Shown: piece after piece, positions 52,976-61,071 of the stretch | How the letters are laid out: each line of letters opens with the position of its first letter | Numbering within the stretch: position 1 is the first letter of the stretch | Origin: an uncultured Polaribacter sp. | GTDB lineage: Bacteria; Bacteroidota; Bacteroidia; Flavobacteriales; Flavobacteriaceae | Direction of reading: 5' to 3' | DNA: 64,000 bases | NCBI GenBank assembly: GCA_943846595.1 | Contig: OX044355.1 | Coordinates: forward strand, 1,054,001-1,118,000 | Program-made: the position numbers and the translations under genes | The notes under the pieces: model-generated | Seen by the model: only the letters and a program-made list of their open reading frames with translations | Told to the model about the DNA's origin: nothing | Databases searched by the model: none

Positions 52976-53740
52976 TTATGAATTGTCACTTATAGTTCTT
53001 TGTCGGATGGTTTCATATAGAAAAGCACCACAAGCAACAGACACATTCAAGGATTCAATCTCTCCCAACAAAGGCAATTTCGCTTTAAAATCGACCATTT
53101 TTAAAATGGAAGGATTAACACCACGATGCTCAGAGCCCATAATGATTGCGATGGGTTGGTTGAGTGCTACTTCGTAAATGGATGTTTCTGTTTTTTCGGT
53201 TGCTGCTACTGTTTTAATATCAGAAGCTTGCAGCATATAGATTGCATCTTTGATATGGTCTACTTTACAAATCGGAATTTTAAAAGCTGCACCAGCAGAA
53301 GTTTTTATGGTTTCTGCATTTACTGGAGCACTTCCGTTTTTTTGAACAATAACAGCGTCTACGCCTGTACATTCTGCCGTTCTTAAAATAGCTCCAAAGT
53401 TACGTACATCAGATAGTTGATCTAATAATAAGAAAATAGGTGCTTCTTTAGTTTCGATTACTTTTTCAATCAAGGCTTCTAAATCGTGAAATGCAACTGG
53501 AGAAATCTGTGCAACTGCTCCTTGGTGATTGCTGTATTTAGAAAGACGGTCTAATTTTTCTACGGGTACCACGCTGGTTGTGATTCCTTTTTCTTTGATC
53601 AAAAGATTCAACTCAAAAAATAAGCTCCCTCTTAAACCCTTTTGAAGGTAGATTTTGTTGATTGTAGATCCACTATTTATGGCTTCAATAATAGCTCTAA
53701 TCCCAAATATATTTGTTGATGCTGTTGTTGCTGTTGTCAT
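52976..53740 (-). CDS. rlmB: 23S rRNA (guanosine-2'-O)-methyltransferase, SpoU family
   Basis: RlmB methylates the ribose of a guanosine in 23S rRNA. From the ATG at 53740 it has an N-terminal substrate-binding domain (TNIFGIRAIIEAINSG) and the SpoU knot: LLLDQLSDVRNFGAILRTAECTGVDAVIV, IIMGSEHRGVNPSIL, and ESLNVSVACGAFLYE. The last three are the S-adenosylmethionine-binding motifs. The name rlmB is the closest assignment; a tRNA-directed relative is less likely. Confidence 0.88.
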   Translation of the reverse strand: MTTATTASTNIFGIRAIIEAINSGSTINKIYLQKGLRGSLFFELNLLIKEKGITTSVVPVEKLDRLSKYSNHQGAVAQISPVAFHDLEALIEKVIETKEAPIFLLLDQLSDVRNFGAILRTAECTGVDAVIVQKNGSAPVNAETIKTSAGAAFKIPICKVDHIKDAIYMLQASDIKTVAATEKTETSIYEVALNQPIAIIMGSEHRGVNPSILKMVDFKAKLPLLGEIESLNVSVACGAFLYETIRQRTISDNS

Positions 53741-53767
53741 GCTGCAAAGATATGTTAAATTAAGTGC

Positions 53768-53801
53768 AAAAAAAACCATCTCTTAGCAGAGATGGTTTTT
53801 T
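53768..53801. terminator. Bidirectional terminator
   Basis: AACCATCTCT and AGAGATGGTT (53774-53783, 53788-53797) form a perfect 10-bp stem with loop TAGC. An A-run comes before it and a T-run after it, so it can end transcription on either strand. For the minus strand it separates the lipoprotein and Sus genes from rlmB. Confidence 0.85.
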
Positions 53802-53820
53802 AAAGTATGATTTTTATGCT

Positions 53821-54561
53821 CTAGATACTAAAGTCTACAGAAGTACTACCTCCATAAGAAGATGCACTTACATTTGCAACTTGAACACCGTCAGCAGTTA
53901 CTACATAAGAAGTACCACCGTCACCGTATCCATCAAAGATTTGTAATTGGTAATCTCCTGAAGGAACACATTCTTGGATGGTAACACCACCAGTCATTCC
54001 AGCATAAGCACCGTATCCTGGTGTAGCTTGACTTGCCAATACAATTACTCCTGCATTCACATCAACCAATCTCCAGTATACTTCTTCTGGCCAGCTATCA
54101 AAACCTAAGACCATCTTTACCTTAACTCCGTTGTTTGGACATCTTAGTCCCACATTAATTGTTAAGTCTTCACCTGTATAAATTTCAGGAGCGTTCGTTA
54201 AAGAAACTACTAAAGTTTGAGATGCAAATGGTGACATATTTACATCCGTTAAGTCGATGCTTAATGTTGCTACATTTGATCCAGCTGCAAAAGTTACAGT
54301 TGTTGGTACAACATAAGCCGCCGCATCAACATCAGTTGAAGCTCCAACAACAGCGATTCCTACTGTTCTTTCTTGATCTGAAGTATTGGCTGCATACACT
54401 TTAACCTCTTGAGTAATAGACCCACCTTGGTCAAAAGTAATATCCATACTAGAGGTCTCAAACGTAATGTAAGGAGTATCTTGTGGCTCTACTTCGTCTG
54501 TACAACTGTTTAATGTAAAAACAGCTATACACATGTATAAAAGTATTCTTAATTTGTTCAT
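53821..54561 (-). CDS. Surface lipoprotein at the end of the SusCD group
   Basis: A lipoprotein signal (AVFTLNSC) is followed by a Calx-beta-like domain (about 30-140: ITFDQGGSITQEVKVYA, LTVSLTNAPE-type ending VVSLTNAPE) and a C-terminal domain with GYGAYAGMTGG, CVPSGDYQLQIFDGYGDGGTSYVV, a DxYGDG loop found in calcium-binding P-domain-like modules. It follows the SusD gene by 56 bp on the same strand and is probably a third, ligand-binding, part of that uptake system. Confidence 0.78.
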   Translation of the reverse strand: MNKLRILLYMCIAVFTLNSCTDEVEPQDTPYITFETSSMDITFDQGGSITQEVKVYAANTSDQERTVGIAVVGASTDVDAAAYVVPTTVTFAAGSNVATLSIDLTDVNMSPFASQTLVVSLTNAPEIYTGEDLTINVGLRCPNNGVKVKMVLGFDSWPEEVYWRLVDVNAGVIVLASQATPGYGAYAGMTGGVTIQECVPSGDYQLQIFDGYGDGGTSYVVTADGVQVANVSASSYGGSTSVDFSI

Positions 54562-54617
54562 TTTTATGAGTTTTAATAATTAGCGATCCCTTTGTAAAAA
54601 GCGATCGCTAAAAGTTA

Positions 54618-56108
54618 TTATTGGTTTTGTGTGCTAATGAAAGGGTTGTATTGAATTTCTCCTTCTGGAATTTCAAAAGTCATTTTTTCATCGTTATAAG
54701 GAATATCTACACCTACAAATGAAAGGTGATTTGCACCTCTTGTAGCAGTTGCCTTGTTACGTTTCATTGCTAAGTAACTTTTACCTTCACCCCATAATTC
54801 AATACGAGTCTGTAAGTAAATTTCATCCTTCAATGCTTGTCCTGACAATCCATCAATATAAGATGCATCAGGAACTCTTGTACTCACTAAGTTTTTTAGA
54901 TGTACTCTTGCAGCACCGTCATTACCAGCAAATGCAGCCATTTCAGCAGCCATTAAGTGCATTTCTGCAACTCTCATGTATACATAATCTGCTTTTACGA
55001 TTGAAGAAGTACCCGTGTGAACTCTATCTTCATCATAAAACTTAAATAAAGGCATTAAGTGTTGTGCAAAAGAAGTATTGTTTAAAAACTGTCCTTTTCT
55101 GATATCATCTGAAGGAATCTGTGCGAATAAAGAAGCATCAATTGCTTTTAAATCTCCATAAGCTGGATAACTATAGCTATAGTAATCCATTTGTCCCCAC
55201 CAAGAGATCAAACCTAAACCAATATCTTGATTTAAATCAACACCCCACATCCATCCTGGAGTATTTACATTGTTAAATCCACCAGTCACTTCAGCACCAA
55301 CCATAACTGGATAGCTACCGATAGCCTGAACAGCCATGTTGTAGGCTTTGGTATAATCTGTACCTCTTGAACCCAACACATAAGCATACAATGCTTTTGC
55401 TACATCTTGATTGATTTCTGTTTTATTATCTCTGTTGAAACCTTCCAATAAAGCAATTGCATCTGTTAAATCAGATTCCATTAAGTCATAGATCTCACTT
55501 GCAGGCACTTTAGGACCATTTTGATCCGCTGCAGAACGGTAGATCGGTAAAATTGGCTCACTAGCATTATATTCTTTCTGGTAGAAATTCGCTAAGTAAA
55601 AATAAGAATGTGCTCTCAAAGCTTTCGCTTGACCCATTGTATATTTATTCGCCTGGCTTTCTGGAGTTGCATCCATTCCACCCAATCCATCGATCACTGA
55701 GTTACATCCTCTAATGATTCTGTAGTAATATCTCCAAACTTGTCTGTTATCACCAAAAGTAAAATCTTGTGGTGCACCAAATTCAGTAATAGATGCTCTA
55801 TACCATCCGTATACACTTTGACTTAAGGCAACATCTCCAGATAACATATCAGAAAATACATCATATGATTTCATTCCAAAATCATCATGTCCACTTGTTC
55901 CACCTGTACCAGTTGTAAATGTCAATGCATATACACCTGACATTAAACCAGTAGGTAGGGAAGGGTCTAAAGCAGCCGCTTCTTCAAATTGCACAGAAGT
56001 TAAAGTTCCTGTGTTGGTCAATACTGGATCTTCTAAGAAGTCCGGTTCACAGCTTAAGCTTAATAAAGCTACTGCTGATAGTAATCCGTAATTAAATAAT
56101 TTATTCAT
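54618..56108 (-). CDS. RagB/SusD family outer-membrane nutrient-binding lipoprotein
   Basis: The 496-residue protein has a lipoprotein signal (ALLSLSC) and the RagB/SusD plan: FLEDPVLTNTG near the N terminus, helices with YYRIIRGCNSVIDGL and AKALRAHSYFYLANFY, and the end FEIPEGEIQYNP. SusD proteins cap the SusC transporter and bind glycan or peptide. It lies 18 bp after its SusC partner. Confidence 0.93.
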   Translation of the reverse strand: MNKLFNYGLLSAVALLSLSCEPDFLEDPVLTNTGTLTSVQFEEAAALDPSLPTGLMSGVYALTFTTGTGGTSGHDDFGMKSYDVFSDMLSGDVALSQSVYGWYRASITEFGAPQDFTFGDNRQVWRYYYRIIRGCNSVIDGLGGMDATPESQANKYTMGQAKALRAHSYFYLANFYQKEYNASEPILPIYRSAADQNGPKVPASEIYDLMESDLTDAIALLEGFNRDNKTEINQDVAKALYAYVLGSRGTDYTKAYNMAVQAIGSYPVMVGAEVTGGFNNVNTPGWMWGVDLNQDIGLGLISWWGQMDYYSYSYPAYGDLKAIDASLFAQIPSDDIRKGQFLNNTSFAQHLMPLFKFYDEDRVHTGTSSIVKADYVYMRVAEMHLMAAEMAAFAGNDGAARVHLKNLVSTRVPDASYIDGLSGQALKDEIYLQTRIELWGEGKSYLAMKRNKATATRGANHLSFVGVDIPYNDEKMTFEIPEGEIQYNPFISTQNQ

Positions 56109-56126
56109 TTTCTTGTTTTTTTTAAA

Positions 56127-59100
56127 TTAAAATTTTAATCTAACACCTAAAGTTATGGTAGTCATTGGTGCGTATAATCTACGTCCTGAACTTCCACTTT
56201 CACTTGTAGTTGGTAAGAATCCTCTTCTAGCAGTATTCATAAATAAGTTATCTGCAGACATCCATATGTTGAATGTATCTAATCCTTTACCTTCTAAGAA
56301 TGTGCTAGGTACATTATAACTTACATTCACATTGTTTAATGCTAAATGGTCAGTTGATGTAACGAATCTTGAAGAATAAGATGTTGCATTTTGATCAGCA
56401 CCATCCGCTAAACGAGGAACATCTGTAATTTGACCAGGTGTTGTCCATCTGTTAGCGATGTCTCTACTGTAGTTGTTTCCAACTGCACCAAAACGATCTG
56501 ACATTAATTCACCATATTGTCCATCATATGCATAACCTCCTAAACTATAAGTAAACTGAGTAGAAAAAGTAAAGTCTTTTACTCTACCTGTTAATCTAAA
56601 TGCTCCTCTGATATCAGCGATACCCGATTTGTTTAAATATACTTCTGATGCTTCAGCATAAGATTTCGTTACTCTTTTCTTGATATTTGCTCCAGGAACA
56701 ACTTGTTGATATTCAACAATAGAACCAGATGCATTTGTTACATCAGCATCTGCAGGAATCCATGAGTTTGCACCCGAAGTTGGTTCGTCTGCATCAAAAA
56801 CACCGTTGTTGTTAATATCATCATAATACTGGTACCACATTGGTGCTCCATCAGATGGATCTACACCAGCCCATTCACGTGCATAGAAATCAAAGATAGA
56901 TCTACCTACAGATAATACACCGTTAAGCACTTGTTGGTTTCCTGTTGCAGGATCCAATGGCATTTCAGTAATTCTATTTTCAATGATCTCACCATTCACA
57001 TTCAAATCTAATGAGAAATCTTTTTTGTTGATTAAATGACCTGTTAAATCAAATTCATAACCTACGTTTTCAAGCTCACCATCATTTACTAAAATAGAAG
57101 AGATCCCTTGAGATGGTCCTACATTTCTATTAAAGAATTGATTTTTTGTTTTCTTGCTATAGTAATCTAAAGATCCTTCAACAACACCTAAGTCAAATTC
57201 AACACCTGTTTGTAACATTTCAGACTCTTCCCAAGTAAGGTCTGGATTTCCATTACCACCTGGTGCAATTGAAATGTTTCCAGCTAAGTTACCAACATTA
57301 AATGTATCATAACCTGATGTTAATCCAACACCTGCTTGATCACCCGCTACACCCCATGAAGTTTTAACTTTTAAAAACTCTATAAAGTCTATATTTTGGA
57401 TGAAGCTTTCTTCAGACATTACCCATGAAGCACCAACAGAACCAAATGTTCCCCACTTCTCGTTCGCAAATCTTGAAGAACCATCATGTCTTAAAGAACC
57501 TGTTAAGTAGTACTTTCCATCATAGTTATAATCAAATTTACTGAAATAAGATTCAATGGTATATCCTCCAGAGTATCCAGATGCTTGACCTAAACTTTCT
57601 TGGAAGTTATCTAAATCTAATAAGAATGCACTTACTTGTAATGCTTTACCAGCAGAACCACCTGCATCTGTAGACGCTTGGCTTTCGTGAGCAGCTAACA
57701 CATCTAAAGTATGCGCTCCCCAAGAATTGCTGTATCGGATTATTTGTTGAATGTTTTCACTCAAACGTGAGAAATCAGTTACATAAATACTACCCTGAGT
57801 TGTTTGTCCAGTTCCATAGAATTTATTTGTATAATCTCTGTTCTTTTGGTTTAAATATTGAACACCATAGCTAATCTCAGCAGTAACATTTTTAAACAAA
57901 TCAATGTTTGCTCTAAAGTTTCCATTAAATTCGTGACGATCCGTTCCGTTAAAATCATATTTAGCAGATGCAATAGGGTTTAATCCATTTGCATTTGGTC
58001 TGTCTCTAAATCCTGATGTAGAACCGTAATCATATTGGTTTCCACCATAAAAAGTATCTGGTACTAATTCACCGTTGTCATCTCTTAAGAATACAGGGAA
58101 AATTGGTGCCATTTTATCAGCAAATTCTGTAATGTTTTCAGAACCGTTGGTTTGACCGTTTGCAATTGATTCAGAGTATGCATAGTTGATGTTTGAATTC
58201 AACTTTAACCAAGGCTTCACTTTGGTATTTAAGTTCAAACGAGTTGTATATCTCTTGTATCCAGTGTTGATAGAATATCCATTGTCTTCTAAATAACCAA
58301 AAGATGCGAAGTATCTTGTGTCTCCAGCTCCTCCACTCATTCTTAAGTTTGCTTCCGTTCTGATCGCAGCGCTAAATGATAAGTCAGCGAATCTCTGAGG
58401 AGTATACTTTCTTGTAATTCCTGGTCTAACCATTCCTGTAGCAGGATCAATTAATTCAGCACCATTTGATACATTCCACATATTGTAACCTGTAGCTACA
58501 TAGTTGTTTGTAAATAAGTTTGCATTTGCAAAACCAACTGGATCAGGTCTCCCGTCAACTACAGCCTTGTTTTTAATTCCTTCCCAAACATATCCAATGT
58601 ATTCTTCTGGACTCCTTACAACGTTGTATCTTGGGATCAATTGATCGTTGATACTTGTTTTTACGTCAACTTCGATATAAGACTTTGAGGTAGAACCCGT
58701 TTTCGTAGTAATTACTACTACTCCGTTTGCTCCTCTAGAACCATAAATTGCAGTTGCAGTTGCATCTTTCAATATAGTAGTACTAGCGATATCCGAAGGG
58801 TTAATAGAATTGATACTTCCTGTATAAGGAACACCATCTACTACATACAGTGGACTTCTGTTACCATTTACAGAACCATACCCTCTAATTCTAATTGTTC
58901 CAACAGAACCAGGCTGACCAGAACTGTTAATTACAGTAACACCCGCTACCTCACCAATAAGAGCACCTGTTACGTTAGAAAAAGATTTTGCTTCTAAATT
59001 TTCTTGACTCACAGTTGATGCTGTACCAGCAAATGCTTTTTTCGTAGTTGTACCATATCCAATAACGATAACTTCTTCTAAAACATTGTCTTCATCAACA

Positions 59101-59384
59101 GACAACGTTACGTTTATCGTGTTCGATGCACCTACTGTTTTTTCTACAGCACTATATCCTAAATATCTAAAGACTAAAACGTCACCGTTGTTAGCTTTAA
59201 TAGAATATTTCCCATCAAAATCAGTTTCTGTTCCTTGATTTGTTCCTTTAATAACAACACTAACTCCTGGTAAAGTTCCCGAGCTTTCGGAAACTGTTCC
59301 TGAAATAGTTTTTTCTTGTGCAAAGGTAATTTGCACCACAAACGCCAGTAATAGCGTTAAAATTCCATTAAACTTTGTCTTCAT
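56127..59384 (-). CDS. SusC/RagA family TonB-linked outer-membrane transporter
   Basis: From the ATG at 59384 the protein has 1085 residues: signal peptide (ITFAQ), carboxypeptidase-like domain (ISGTVSESSGTLPGVSVVIKGTN), TonB-box region VLEEVIVIGYGTTTKK, plug with VAGVTVINSSGQPG, RIRGYGSVNGNRSPLYVVDGVPY and AIYGSRGANGVVVITTK, and a barrel that ends LGVRLKF. It imports a ligand bound by the neighbouring SusD protein. A terminator upstream (59558-59595) separates it from the first pair. Confidence 0.95.
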   Translation of the reverse strand: MKTKFNGILTLLLAFVVQITFAQEKTISGTVSESSGTLPGVSVVIKGTNQGTETDFDGKYSIKANNGDVLVFRYLGYSAVEKTVGASNTINVTLSVDEDNVLEEVIVIGYGTTTKKAFAGTASTVSQENLEAKSFSNVTGALIGEVAGVTVINSSGQPGSVGTIRIRGYGSVNGNRSPLYVVDGVPYTGSINSINPSDIASTTILKDATATAIYGSRGANGVVVITTKTGSTSKSYIEVDVKTSINDQLIPRYNVVRSPEEYIGYVWEGIKNKAVVDGRPDPVGFANANLFTNNYVATGYNMWNVSNGAELIDPATGMVRPGITRKYTPQRFADLSFSAAIRTEANLRMSGGAGDTRYFASFGYLEDNGYSINTGYKRYTTRLNLNTKVKPWLKLNSNINYAYSESIANGQTNGSENITEFADKMAPIFPVFLRDDNGELVPDTFYGGNQYDYGSTSGFRDRPNANGLNPIASAKYDFNGTDRHEFNGNFRANIDLFKNVTAEISYGVQYLNQKNRDYTNKFYGTGQTTQGSIYVTDFSRLSENIQQIIRYSNSWGAHTLDVLAAHESQASTDAGGSAGKALQVSAFLLDLDNFQESLGQASGYSGGYTIESYFSKFDYNYDGKYYLTGSLRHDGSSRFANEKWGTFGSVGASWVMSEESFIQNIDFIEFLKVKTSWGVAGDQAGVGLTSGYDTFNVGNLAGNISIAPGGNGNPDLTWEESEMLQTGVEFDLGVVEGSLDYYSKKTKNQFFNRNVGPSQGISSILVNDGELENVGYEFDLTGHLINKKDFSLDLNVNGEIIENRITEMPLDPATGNQQVLNGVLSVGRSIFDFYAREWAGVDPSDGAPMWYQYYDDINNNGVFDADEPTSGANSWIPADADVTNASGSIVEYQQVVPGANIKKRVTKSYAEASEVYLNKSGIADIRGAFRLTGRVKDFTFSTQFTYSLGGYAYDGQYGELMSDRFGAVGNNYSRDIANRWTTPGQITDVPRLADGADQNATSYSSRFVTSTDHLALNNVNVSYNVPSTFLEGKGLDTFNIWMSADNLFMNTARRGFLPTTSESGSSGRRLYAPMTTITLGVRLKF

Positions 59385-59557
59385 TTTATTATTATTTGAA
59401 TTATTTAACCCCAAAAGTCTTAAAATTATCTTAAAAAAACAATTATTTAACACTAATTCGTTTAAAATAAATCTAAAATGCCAAAAAATTTAGATAAGAA
59501 AAACTTAATTACCTGTATGTCTTTTGTTTATTGGCTTCGATTAATTTATAGTTTTAT

Positions 59558-59595
59558 AAAAAAAAAACACCCAAACCTTAGAAGGGTTGGGTGTT
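59558..59595 (-). terminator. Terminator after the first SusD gene
   Basis: AACACCCAA and TTGGGTGTT (59566-59574, 59587-59595) form a 9-bp stem, followed on the minus strand by ten T. It lies 20 bp after the stop of the first SusD-like gene and splits the two SusCD pairs into separate transcripts. Confidence 0.85.
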
Positions 59596-59615
59596 ATACA
59601 TTTTTGTTGTTTGAA

Positions 59616-61052
59616 TTATTTAAACAACCACAAAACAGTATCTAATGTATCTGCTCCCTGTGCACTCACAGCAGCATTGTAGTTTGTTTCATTTAAAGAA
59701 CCAGCAGTTGCAGAGTATCCATGTCTTTGTGGAATGTCTGTTGCATTTGATAATAAATCTGCAGGGGCAACCAAGGCAATTCTTCCATCATTTCCTTCAG
59801 CTTTAAATCTTCTCCATTCAGCCCAACTGTTGTATCCTTGTAAATATAAAGAAACCCATTTTTCATATGCTATATCTGCCACGTTCGAATATGGGTTTGC
59901 AGCTAAGTAGTCTGCAGCATCGGTAGCGCTAACGCCCCATTGTTCCATACTAGCCATTACTGCTTGTCCGTAAAGCGTTGAAGCGCTTTCAGAAGTCCAT
60001 CCTTTCGCCGCAGCTTCAGCTCTTGCAAACAATACTTCAGCATACGTATAAATCATTAAAGGAGCATCTCCTTTGTTAATGATGTTATTTGTAATAAAAG
60101 AATAGTTGTCTGTTGCAGAGTTAGAGAATCCGTAAGGAGCTCCAATAAACGTCGCTGATGTAGTTGCTGTTTCAGCATACATCATCAATCGTGGGTCTTC
60201 TGGAGCTGTATTTGAACCTGTACCGATCAGTTTATTAACAAACACATCACTCAATAAATAATCTTTTCTGGTTTCAAAACGATCTTGCCATGGATTATCA
60301 TTTGAATCTTCTGATAGATAATTATAGCTAATGTTTCCTGAGTTTGATGAAATACCTCCAGCCATTGCTTCATTAAATTTAGCACTACCTGTTGTAGCAT
60401 CTGCTTTCGATAAGCGCAATCCCATTGTCATTTTGATAGTGTTAGCAAATGCACTCCATTTTGCCATATCACCTCCAAAAAGAATGTCTCCTTCAGGACC
60501 ATTTCCTCCGTCAATCATTGCTATAGCGGCATCTAATTCTGTGAATAATGCCATGTATATGCTTTGTTGAGAATCGTACTTTGGCTTTGTGATGTTTTCA
60601 ACATCATTTGCTTCAGAGTATGGAATATCTCCCCATCTTTCTGTCATCATTTGGAAATACCAAACTTTAAGAATCGTTGCAGCAGCAATTTGATTTCCAT
60701 TGGAACCATATGCTTGAGCAGCAATTTTTGTGTCTTCGCCACTATTGATTCTAATGATTTCAGAAACATCTTGTAATAAACCATACGCACCATCAGTACT
60801 CCAGTTTAAAGTTTGATATCTTGATTCTTCATCATATTGACCATTCGATAAGTATTGCACATATAGGTTTGATGTTGTGCTGGCAATATAGTCACTCATT
60901 CCTCTTTGAACATTTGTCAATAAAAGGGAAGGGACTGCATTACTAGGGCTATTTGGATCTATATTTGTACTTCCAAAATCTACTGTATCACAAGCAGTAA
61001 ACGATACGAATGCTGCAAGTAGTAGTAATTTTACTTTATTTATATTTTTCAT
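59616..61052 (-). CDS. SusD/RagB-like lipoprotein (SusD-like_2 type)
   Basis: The 478-residue protein has a lipoprotein signal (AAFVSFTAC). The region NIDPNSPSNAVPSLLLTNVQRGMSDYI is typical of the SusD-like_2 branch, and ATILKVWYFQMMTERWGDIPYSEA is the conserved helix-loop. It is probably the lid for the SusC protein encoded just upstream (19 bp). It belongs to a different SusD branch from the protein at 54.6 kb, so the two pairs probably take up different ligands. Confidence 0.92.
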   Translation of the reverse strand: MKNINKVKLLLLAAFVSFTACDTVDFGSTNIDPNSPSNAVPSLLLTNVQRGMSDYIASTTSNLYVQYLSNGQYDEESRYQTLNWSTDGAYGLLQDVSEIIRINSGEDTKIAAQAYGSNGNQIAAATILKVWYFQMMTERWGDIPYSEANDVENITKPKYDSQQSIYMALFTELDAAIAMIDGGNGPEGDILFGGDMAKWSAFANTIKMTMGLRLSKADATTGSAKFNEAMAGGISSNSGNISYNYLSEDSNDNPWQDRFETRKDYLLSDVFVNKLIGTGSNTAPEDPRLMMYAETATTSATFIGAPYGFSNSATDNYSFITNNIINKGDAPLMIYTYAEVLFARAEAAAKGWTSESASTLYGQAVMASMEQWGVSATDAADYLAANPYSNVADIAYEKWVSLYLQGYNSWAEWRRFKAEGNDGRIALVAPADLLSNATDIPQRHGYSATAGSLNETNYNAAVSAQGADTLDTVLWLFK

Positions 61053-61071
61053 TTTTAAATACTTTTTTTAA